Made by a program: the position numbers and the translations under genes. The notes beneath the pieces were generated by a model, which did no database searches, was not told where the DNA came from, and saw only the letters and a program-made list of their open reading frames with translations. A DNA stretch of 64,000 nt from Rapana venosa (lineage: Eukaryota > Mollusca > Gastropoda > Neogastropoda > Muricidae), in the NCBI GenBank assembly GCA_028751875.1, contig CM054158.1, positions 14,852,121-14,916,120 of the forward strand, read 5' to 3'. Shown here piece by piece: positions 53,143 to 64,000 of this stretch (its first letter is position 1; each line of letters begins with the position of its first letter).

Positions 53143-53499
53143 TGACAGGATAGCCTAGTGGTTAGAACACTGCGCTCACAATCTCACGACCCGGGTTTGA
53201 ATCCCGTTCAAGGGGATTTTTACCTTGGAGTTAACGTCAGTGCAGACTCCACTCTCCCCAACGTCCTTGGGATGAGACTATAAACCGAGGCCCCGTGTGC
53301 GAACACACGCAGAACACCTTGCGCACATGTTAAATCCTGTTCTGCTTTTCGGTAGAGTAGGTCATTGTTTTTGTTGTGCCGGGGGGAACAGATGGCAAAA
53401 TTTACAAATTCGCAATTCACACAGGGGTTTCGATGTAAAAAAATAAATTAAAAAAGCGCTGAGTGCTTTATTCCATTACCCTCGATATTTAAGAATAAA
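53143..53499 (+). mobile_element. SINE-1, full length
   Basis: A-box TAGCCTAGTGG at 53151-53161, B-box-like GGGTTTGAATCCC at 53193-53205, complete body, tail CCTCGATATTTAAGAATAAA. Orthologous to the SINE at 10187-10518 in the inverted block; preceded by (CT)n and TCTG tracts at 52950-53140. Confidence 0.9.
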
Positions 53500-53721
53500 G
53501 AAGGAAATAAAATCTCTCTCTCACAAATACAGTCTCTTTCATCTCCCAAGAAATGTGGTTATCTTTTTTATATTTACGTACTGATTACAAAAAATTATTT
53601 CCATAGTGACTTTAATTACTGCTTGTAACTTTTAAAATCAATTTATCTTAATAACTATTTCCTGGGCGCACGTTGTTTAAAGTATATTTCCACCAGAAAG
53701 TCACATTCTATATTATTGTTG

Positions 53722-53796
53722 TATGATGATGATGATGATGATGAGGAGGAGGAGGAGGAGGAGGAGGAGGAGGAGGAGGAGGGTAATAATAATATG

Positions 53797-53838
<42 letters not shown>

Positions 53839-53952
53839 TAATAATAATAATAATAATATATAATGAAGAAGAAGAAGAAGAAGAGAAGAAAAGGAGAGAA
53901 GAAGAAGAAGAAGAAGAAGAAGAAGAAGAAGAAAGAAGAAGAAGAAGAGAAG

Positions 53953-53986
<34 letters not shown>

Positions 53987-54059
53987 TTGAGGATGATGAA
54001 GATGATGATGATGATGATGATGATGTTGATGATTGATGATGATGATGAGAGATGAGATG

Positions 54060-54113
<54 letters not shown>

Positions 54114-54252
54114 GAAGAAGAAATGGAATTTATATGGCGCTGTATCTTGCTCAGATAAATCAAAGCTCTTGCACTCAACTCATTCTTACACAACCAATAG
54201 CAAGTAATAGGTCTACAAGTCCAAATGTACACACACCACACACACCACACCA

Positions 54253-54300
<48 letters not shown>
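53722..54300. repeat. GAT/GAG/ATA/GAA and CA microsatellite cluster
   Basis: Inverted counterpart of 9118-9940, with (GAA)n added. It includes a minus-strand SINE-2 tail at 54123-54175 and a CA tract at about 54232-54300. Confidence 0.9.
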
Positions 54301-54495
54301 GCGCAGGCGCGCATTATATATGTATTTCTCCAGCTATTTATTATCATGTGCAAGATGGAAAGTATTAATAACACAACAAACTGAACACATATCAAGTTTG
54401 AAATTGGAACACTATTAATCGAAGTGCTCTAAAGATCGAGTAACAGCTTTTGCGGTAAAAAAACAACAACAACAAAGTATCTTATTCTGTTTCTA

Positions 54496-54674
54496 ACGCA
54501 CGCAGAACATCTTGCGCACACGTTAAAACCCGTTCCGCTTTTCGGAAGAGTAGGCCAGTGTGTTTCAGTGGGAATGGATGACAAAATTTACAACACTGCT
54601 TACACACGGGGACTGGATGTTTAAAAAAAAGCACATGAGTTCTTATTTCATTATCCTCGAAATAAAAGAATAAA
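54496..54674 (+). mobile_element. SINE-1 fragment
   Basis: CGCACGCAGAACATCTTGCG to the CGAAATAAAAGAATAAAA tail; head missing. A (GAA)n tract follows at 54715-54795. Duplicate at 62672-62850, where the following repeat is ATA/GAT instead. Confidence 0.75.
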
Positions 54675-54715
54675 AGGGCAAAAACAGAAAGAAAATAATA
54701 TACTAGATTTATTAT

Positions 54716-54746
<31 letters not shown>

Positions 54747-55014
54747 AAAGAAGAAGAAGAAGAAGAAGAAGAAGAAGAAGAAGAAGAAGAAGAATTAATA
54801 ATTTAAAAAAAGGAATTTATAAAGCGCATATCTTGCATACAACATTCAAAGGGCTTGCTTGGTCCTACTCTTTCACATGTAACGATTTGAGTGTAAGAGA
54901 AAATTTTCAGGGTTTTTTGACAACATGAAGTTACCATAGGAGATTAAACTTAGTCCATGACAGACAGGAACTACACACAGTTGTGTTAAGTTCCTCAGGT
55001 GTGTTGCATATACC

Positions 55015-55194
55015 ATGATGCCCTTCATTTCCTCCACCATTTCCGGTGTCGGTGAAGCACATAGTAAGACAGAAAGATCAAGCAAGACACGGGAGCTAGC
55101 AAAATTCCTGAATCTGTTGTTGAAAAAAAAATTCCAATCTCAGACTGAGAGACAATCTGTGTATTGCTTGATTCTCCTGATCCCTATTTCCAAG
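55015..55194 (+). other. First-exon-like segment, diverged copy D
   Basis: From CCATGATGCCCTTCATTTCC to CCAAG|GTAAGC it aligns with the first-exon segment at 12170-12337 (shared AAG.CAAGAC...GAGCT.GCAA, and the donor). The TATA box and minisatellite are absent. No downstream coding exon can be named before the gap. Confidence 0.4.
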
Positions 55195-55542
55195 GTAAGC
55201 TAGTCTTTTTTTTTAATGTTGATGTACTGTGGGTTGATTGGGGATTGTTTTCGAAAATAACAAACTGATCAATACCAAAGCCAGTCACTTGTTAGATTTT
55301 ATTATTTTCCAGTCAAAAGATACTAAAGATACAAACCAGTGACTGATACCTTAGCACTATGTCAACAATGTTGTGGGATTTGGATTCTGTTGTGGGGGGG
55401 TGGGGGGTAGTTTTAAATACTATTGACCTTTGTCAATGAAATGATCAGGATAACTTAAGCATTATCAAGTTACCCTTTGTAGGTGATGCCTGTTGAGGGG
55501 TTGTTGTTACATTTCTATTTAGGAATCAGCTGTAAAGTAGAG

Positions 55543-55579
<37 letters not shown>

Positions 55580-55794
55580 TGTACCATCGTCACACGTGTA
55601 TGTGTGTATGTGCATACAGTATGTGTTGTGTGTCTACATTTAGAATATGTTATTTTGTGTTGTGTGTGTGGTGCGTGCGCACGCAAGGTCGCATGTGTGT
55701 GAATATTTAATGAGCATTGTTTTTGCATTTTAACATTTAGAATATAAAATTTCATTTGATTTTGTCTATAGCATGTTTTTTTTAAGATTAATGG

Positions 55795-56294
55795 NNNNNN
55801 NNNNNNNNNNNNNNNNNNNNNNNNNNNNNNNNNNNNNNNNNNNNNNNNNNNNNNNNNNNNNNNNNNNNNNNNNNNNNNNNNNNNNNNNNNNNNNNNNNNN
55901 NNNNNNNNNNNNNNNNNNNNNNNNNNNNNNNNNNNNNNNNNNNNNNNNNNNNNNNNNNNNNNNNNNNNNNNNNNNNNNNNNNNNNNNNNNNNNNNNNNNN
56001 NNNNNNNNNNNNNNNNNNNNNNNNNNNNNNNNNNNNNNNNNNNNNNNNNNNNNNNNNNNNNNNNNNNNNNNNNNNNNNNNNNNNNNNNNNNNNNNNNNNN
56101 NNNNNNNNNNNNNNNNNNNNNNNNNNNNNNNNNNNNNNNNNNNNNNNNNNNNNNNNNNNNNNNNNNNNNNNNNNNNNNNNNNNNNNNNNNNNNNNNNNNN
56201 NNNNNNNNNNNNNNNNNNNNNNNNNNNNNNNNNNNNNNNNNNNNNNNNNNNNNNNNNNNNNNNNNNNNNNNNNNNNNNNNNNNNNNNNNNNNNN
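55795..56294. other. Assembly gap (500 N)
   Basis: Exactly 500 N. It hides the left flank, the 5' end of the upstream LTR, and any target-site duplication on that side. Confidence 1.
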
Positions 56295-58708
<2,414 letters not shown>

Positions 58709-58710
58709 AT

Positions 58711-58730
58711 TGGCGCTGCGAGCAGGATAG
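58711..58730 (+). promoter_or_regulatory. Primer binding site, probably tRNA-Ser
   Basis: Two bases after the LTR end, TGGCGCTGCGAGCAGGAT begins with the TGG that pairs with a tRNA CCA end. The complement ATCCTGCTCGCAGCGCCA resembles the 3' end of animal serine tRNAs. The tRNA identity is from recall of that family and is not checked here. Confidence 0.7.
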
Positions 58731-58777
58731 CAGGTTAGTTTTGTTTACTATACACACACACAGCTCAGCAGACTACC

Positions 58778-59992
58778 ATGGCGTATGAGATGATGAGATG
58801 GTGTTTCCCGCCTGAACTGCAGCACTTTTCTGGTGAACTGACAGACCTGTCAGTGGAGGACTTCTCCATGGAAGCGGAGTGAGTCCTGGCAGCCTACCCT
58901 ATGAGAGAGGAGATGGCTGCCTACTACATCTTTAGCCATCTGAAGGGTGTGGCTCGAAGAGAGGTTATGCTGCACATGATAGATGAAACCAACACCCCAG
59001 AGAAGATCATCAACATCCTCAGGGCCGTGTTTGGTGACAGGCGACGGATCACCACTCTCCTGTCTGCCTTCTACAGTCGGGACCAGCTGCCAGAAGAGTC
59101 GGTCCTGGACTACTCTCATGTGTTGAGGGGCCTGGAGAGGACCATCCACATGAGAAAGGCAGACACCCTTTCAGATTACCTGTTGAGGGACAGGTTCATC
59201 GAGGGACTTTTCAACCCAGAGTTAAAAAGGGAGCTACGCCATTGGGTAGGGAGGAAGCCCCTAGCCACCTTCTTCCAGGCCAGGAATGAAGCACTCAGGT
59301 GGTTGAGTGAGGAAGAGGAACAAGAGAATGTGACTGGGGAAAGTGAACTGACAATGACTCTAAAGGAACAAGTATTAGTGCTAGAGGATAAGGTTAAATC
59401 CATGTATGAGTCGGTGCTGTCAGTTACAGCTTTAGTTGATAGGAATGCTTCTTCTGGGAAAAGGAAACATAGAAAGAGAAGGAAGCGTAACAAGAACAAA
59501 ACTGTCAAAGTAGTCCCAGTTCTGAGAGATTCAAACCCCCAGAGTACTGGTCTGAAGGGTTCTAGACCACTAACAGATAGCATAACAGATAGTGTGTCTT
59601 TGAATAAGACGCATAAAGATCCTCTGCTAGCTTCGCCTAGCATGGAGGATGAGTCACAGGAGGGTGAATGGGTGCTGCTGCCTATTCCACCCAAACCAGG
59701 TATTTCTGGTTCTTCCCCCACAAGGAAGGGTAGTGGACAGAGTGAAAAGGTGTCCACGGCTGTGACTGAAAGATCTTTTAGATCTTTGAATGAATTGGTA
59801 AGGGCCAATTGGCAAGGTAGCATGTCTCATCCAGAAAGACAAGGACCTAGGCTTCCAGGGCCTGATGTGGGTTTATCCCATAAGGTTCCTGACAGAGGAA
59901 AGTGGTTCAGGAAAGAGTCATCACTGTGTAGAGACAGGTCTATGTTGAATAGGAATCATCACGTTCCTGTAAGGGATGCAGCTTGTGCTTAA
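58778..59992 (+). pseudogene. Ty3/Arc-type gag with premature stop
   Basis: From ATG at 58778 the frame has 404 codons but is interrupted by TGA at codon 35 (58880-58882). After that it is open to the TAA at 59990. The N-terminal part reads HFSGELTDLSVEDF and then AAYYIFSHLKGVARREV, with LSAFYSRDQLPEESVLDYSH later. This is the capsid pattern of Ty3-like, Arc/PNMA-type retrotransposon gag. A basic stretch (GKRKHRKRRKRNKNK) lies near residue 230. No CCHC zinc knuckle is visible. Gag forms the particle that packages element RNA. A nonfunctional copy, or a tail translated from the next ATG (58901), are both possible. Confidence 0.8.
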
Positions 59993-60541
59993 GCTGACTG
60001 TGTGGCTGTGATTGCTAGTTTAGGATTTGTAGTTGTGGTAACTATGAATGCTATTTTTTCCTTTCAGGATTGTGTTCATGCATAAGAAGGTTTTCTGTAT
60101 GTGTTACTTTTGTGTTGCAAATGGTTTGATTTTGCAGGAAATTGTCAGCTGCATGGCACATGGTTTTATGATTATGTTGGTTGGTATATACAATTGATTT
60201 TTGTGTTTGCTAATGGTAGCAGAAATTGGAGAGACTATGAGGAAGATAATTATAGTATGATGAGTATGGCAAACAGTAGTTTGCTAGGTAAATCTAGTGT
60301 TGCCAGTTGTGAAGCTAATTGTCAAAGTGTTGGCTTTGAAGTAGGCCTAATTGGCTAAGGCCTGGTTGGCAAATCTGTGAATTTTTTTACAAGCCTTGTT
60401 TTGGAGTCTCTGCACATGGTTAGTTTCTGACAGGTGTTTGGTTTCTCTTTCAAAAGAGAACAGGTTTTCGGCATGTCAGTTTGGTAGTTTCCTTTTATTT
60501 GTAGCATGCAATGAGGACATTGCATTTAAAAGCTTGGGGAG
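59993..60541 (+). other. Internal region of LTR element without pol
   Basis: Only about 550 bases separate gag from the 3' LTR. They hold one unrecognised frame of 85 codons (60101-60358) and no protease, reverse transcriptase, RNase H or integrase. A purine-rich AAAAGCTTGGGGAG at 60528-60541 is the likely polypurine tract. The element is therefore non-autonomous, like TR-GAG elements. Confidence 0.75.
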
Positions 60542-60543
60542 TG

Positions 60544-61976
60544 TGTTATAGTGTGCACTTTGCGCACTATAACGTTTGAACTACAACCCCCCTTTCCTTA
60601 CCCTCTCCTCCCCCCCCTCTTCTAAAAAGAACTGTTCAACTTGGTTAGATTTCATGATTTGCTTAGAGTTAGGTTTCTTTGACAACCTCTAAGTTACAGT
60701 ATGCTGTTGGACAAACAAACCTCTCAACTGTTTGTATACCCATGGTTGTGGGCTGAAAGACCTAGCATTTCATCAGGCCTGTGTACTGTTACACCTTCTC
60801 TCATGTTAAGTGTCCAGCATGTCTGTGTGAGCTAGATGATGGGCAACTGGGTGATGGTGTAGCTTAGTGTTCTCAATTGTAGGCCTATTAGACACTGGTG
60901 GTCCGAGCCTTTGTAAGCTACAGTGGGAGTCCTCTCTATTCATGGCCTGATCCTTGTTGTAGCCTAGAGTGTCCAATAGAACAGTCATGTAATAAGCACT
61001 TCAGAGCTTGCTACAACTAGTCTTATTCAACAGGTGGGGCCTCTTTCTTGTTGAATATCATCCCCCCTTCCCCCTCTCTATTACCCCCCCCCCCCCTCTT
61101 CTCTATTGAACCAGCAGATTTGTCATGTAGAGACTACATTGGTTGATTTAAATTTGTTTGTCAGCTGATGTGATGTGTAGTTAGGATTTGTTCAGTCTCA
61201 GTTTCCAAATGTATTCATTGGTCAGTTGGTCCTGCAACTGAACCAACATAACAAGGTGTACATTGCATTTTGAAGTCTTTCTCTTGCTGGCTGTCCAAGG
61301 CAACTTTCTTCTTGAGTTAGGCTGTGTGCTCCTGACAGAATGACTTAGAAGGAAACAGCAGTTTTGTTCTCCTGCTTGAGCTGTAAGTGAGAATTTCTCT
61401 TTTTGATATAAGTTGTTGCTTAAAGAGATTTATTAAGGAAAAGGCTGATTTGATAAGTAAATCTTATTTGTGTGTACTAGCCGAATTTTGCTATTGATCG
61501 AATATTGTGACTAGTTCAGTGAAAGTGTGTGTAGTTGCTTTACACATGAATATTGGCTAGTCATGAGACTTTTACTATTTAATTGTGTGATCTTGGATTT
61601 ATTCCATGATTGGATGTTCATGTGAGAAATGGAATTTTATGAGCAAGTAATCATTTGATGTGGGTATCATGTTGAGATGAAGTTTGTAAATTGCACTGAT
61701 CAAAATAATGTGGATTTGGTAACAGAGCTATTGGGATAGAATACCATATAGCAAAGTTGAATTGAGATAAAGAGTTGACTGCTCAAAGAGTTGAACTTGA
61801 AGACTTGAAGGTTAGACTTGAATGCAGTACAGGACTAGGCCTAGCTAGGCCCTTGTAGTAACTGCCTGGTAAATAGTAGGTATTCAACATGTAGGTGTGA
61901 CTTGGAGTATGGTTAGTCATTTGTGTCAAAAGTAGTTAATTTGTATGTGGGTTTTGTGACATTCTAGTTTGTGCCT

Positions 61977-62027
<51 letters not shown>

Positions 62028-62496
62028 CTACAATATCCATGGGGTATCATAGGGGCCAATGTTGTGAAAGATCTTAGTAGAGACTAAGTTCTGTGGACAT
62101 TATTAGGATAATGTCAGTTGGGAGTATTGAGGAAAGGATTTTCCTAGTTATTTTATAGTCTTTGGTTGTCTGATTTACAATTGTATACTCTCTATTGGTT
62201 CCCTAGGATTATCTTGGTGTTTTTGGTATGAGTGATGAAAGGAATTCGGGTTTCTTACATTCGGCTAGACTACAATATAGCTATTTGCTGTTCTTGCCTT
62301 TCATCAATGATGTGCCTAGTTAAATATGGATAGAGTAGTTACCTGAATTTTATCTTTGTTTCAGGTGTGTGTTGTTGGTAGATAGAAATAAAAAGTGTTA
62401 CCATAACACCCCTGCATGGCCTCACATCATTCCTTTGAGTGTGGAGTGCCAGTGTCCTAACATCCCCTATCCCCGAACCTAGTTCACCCTCCAACA
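60544..62496 (+). mobile_element. 3' LTR (about 1.95 kb)
   Basis: Starts TGTTATAG and ends CCAACA, so it has TG..CA ends. Near the 5' end TTATAGTGTGC and GCGCACTATAA form an imperfect hairpin with a short loop. Possible poly(A) signal AATAAA at 62387-62392. Against the 5' LTR it shows scattered single-base changes, small indels, a shorter CT tract (about 61979-62023) and no SINE insertion. Confidence 0.9.
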
Positions 62497-62899
62497 TGTA
62501 TTTCTCCAGCTATTTATTATCATGTGCAAGATGGAAAGTATTAATAACACAACAAACTGAACACATATCAAGTTTGAAATCGGAACACTATTAATCGAAG
62601 TGCTCTAAAGATCGAGTAACAGCTTTTGCAGTAAAAAAAACAACAACAAACAAGTATCTTATTCTGTTTCTAACGCATGCAGAACATCTTGCGCACACGT
62701 TAAAACCCGTTCCGCTTTTCGGAAGAGTAGGCCAGTGTGTTTAGGTGGGAAAGGATGACAAAATTTACAACACTGCTTACACACGGGGACTGGATGTTTG
62801 AAAAAAGCACATGAGTTCTTATTCCATTATCTTCGAAATAAAAGAATAAAAGGGCAAAAAAAGAAAGAAAATAATATACTAGTAATAATAATAATAATA

Positions 62900-62937
<38 letters not shown>

Positions 62938-62938
62938 A

Positions 62939-62970
<32 letters not shown>

Positions 62971-63737
62971 TAATACTTTTTAAAAATGGAATTTATGAAG
63001 CGTGATATCTTGCATAAAACAATCAAAGGGCTAGCGTTGGTCCTACTCTTTCACATGTAACGATTTGAGAGTAAGAGAACATTTTCAGGGTTTTTTGACA
63101 TTAAGTTACCATAGGAGATTATACAGAGGGGGGTGGGGAGGGGGAACAACACACACACACACTACACGGGAACTACACACTACACATCTACCATGATGCC
63201 CTTCATTTCCTCCACCATTTCCGGTGTCGGTGAAGCACATAGTAAGACACGAAGAAGATCAAGCAAGACACGGGAGCTGGCAAAATTCCTGAATCTGTTG
63301 TTGAAAAAAAAATTTCCAATCTCAGACTGAGAGACAATCTGTGTATTGCTTGATTCTCCTGATCCCTATTTCCAAGGTGAGCTAGTCTTTTTTTTAATGT
63401 TGATGTACTGTGGGAATTGTTTTCGAAAATAACAAACTGATCAATACAGAAGCCAATCACTTGTTAGATTTTATTATTTTTCAATCGAAAGATACGAAAC
63501 CAGTGACTGATACCTTAGCACTATGTCAACAAAGTTGTGCGATTTGGATTCTGTTGTGGGGGGGTAGTTTAAATACTATTGACCTTTGTCAATGAAATGA
63601 TCAGGATTTAAGTTTAACTTAAGCATTATCAAGTTCTCATAGCCAAAATTGAAACAAAGAGGAGTTACCCTTTGTAGGTGACGCCTGTTGAGTGTTGTTT
63701 TTACATTACTATTTAGGAATCAGCTGTAAAGTAGAGA

Positions 63738-63807
<70 letters not shown>

Positions 63808-63884
63808 TGTGACATCCTCACGCACGTGTATGTGTGTCCACATGTCCGTACATATATATTTGTGTCTATATTTAGAATATGTTC

Positions 63885-63938
<54 letters not shown>

Positions 63939-64000
63939 GTGTGTGTGTGTGCATGTGTGCATTTGTGTGAATGATTTAAATGGAGAAACTTTGATTTCTT
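62497..64000 (+). repeat. Duplicated segment E, partner of 54318-55794
   Basis: Begins right at the end of the 3' LTR and follows segment D in order: the TGTATTTCTCC segment, SINE-1 tail (62672-62850), ATA/GAT repeats (62882-62970), SINE tail, first-exon segment, and GT tracts (63738-63807 and 63889-63950). The window ends inside it. Confidence 0.8.
63190..63375 (+). other. First-exon-like segment, diverged copy E
   Basis: CCATGATGCCCTTCATTTCC to CCAAG|GTGAGC. Nearly the same as 55015-55194, with a 3-base insertion (GAAGAAGATC against GAAAGATC) and a GTGAGC donor. No TATA box or minisatellite precedes it; a CA/G-rich stretch does. Confidence 0.4.

Larger units (their letters stand above)
48690..54700 (-). 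repeat. Diverged inverted copy of duplication left half
   Basis: Reverse complement of much of 8740-14100, in matching order. It includes the GAAGAAG..TTGGTTGGTGTGG segment (near 48850 against 14010), the segment 12750-12970 against 50160-50400, the first exon/TATA, the minisatellite, the trinucleotide cluster, the SINE-1 and the GT/GAT cluster. By eye it is roughly 80-85% similar, older than the A/B duplication. The PARP exons are not included. Confidence 0.75.
54318..55794 (+). repeat. Duplicated segment D, partner of 62497-64000
   Basis: Starts at TGTATTTCTCCAGCTATTTA and is shared with the sequence right after the 3' LTR at 62496. It includes a SINE-1 tail, trinucleotide tracts, a SINE tail, a first-exon segment and a GT tract, and ends in the second N gap. 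The two are similar but not identical. Confidence 0.8.

Noticed and set aside
53708..54298. 196-codon minus-strand frame with Leu, Ser, Ile and His runs
   Set aside because: Product of trinucleotide repeats (GAT, ATA, GAA) and CA; not a gene.

Overview
This is a eukaryotic, repeat-dominated genomic scaffold, not bacterial or viral. The evidence is spliced exons with GT/AG boundaries, tRNA-derived SINEs, LINE and LTR retrotransposon remains, very abundant microsatellites, and two runs of exactly 500 N (39642-40141 and 55795-56294) that look like scaffold-gap placeholders. The mix of a 2A-bearing APE-type LINE, tRNA-SINEs with conserved tails and a local group of PARP12/TIPARP-like genes suggests a marine invertebrate, most likely a mollusc. 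That assignment is inference.

Layout. 0.3-4.7 kb: a decayed LINE on the minus strand, with an intact C-terminal reverse-transcriptase segment at one end and a 2A-like peptide at the other. 5-8.6 kb: simple repeats and SINE tails, present again in inverted form at 46-48.8 kb. 8.63-21.05 kb and 24.95-37.42 kb: two near-identical 12.4 kb direct copies. Each holds a 53-bp minisatellite, a TATA box with a likely non-coding first exon, and exons related to a mono-ADP-ribosyltransferase (PARP) catalytic domain. Only the first copy continues into the terminal PARP exon (21.5 kb). 38-43.5 kb: CA-rich and other minisatellites, a truncated LINE and unassigned sequence. 44.45-45.25 kb (minus): a single-exon PARP-domain ORF with two altered catalytic-triad positions; it is the best intact gene candidate here. 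48.7-54.7 kb: a diverged inverted copy of the promoter/minisatellite part of the duplicated block. 55-64 kb: two further diverged first-exon segments flanking a gag-only LTR retrotransposon with LTRs of about 1.95 kb.

The common thread is repeated copying of one neighbourhood: five copies of a first-exon segment (12.3, 28.7, 50.8, 55.2 and 63.4 kb), two partial PARP exon sets and one single-exon PARP. Most protein-coding content is broken: phase mismatches between PARP exons, stop codons in LINE and gag, and missing pol. Part of this may be assembly or base-calling error, since the two 12-kb copies differ mainly by small indels. Nothing could be searched or aligned by machine, so family assignments rest on motifs read by eye.
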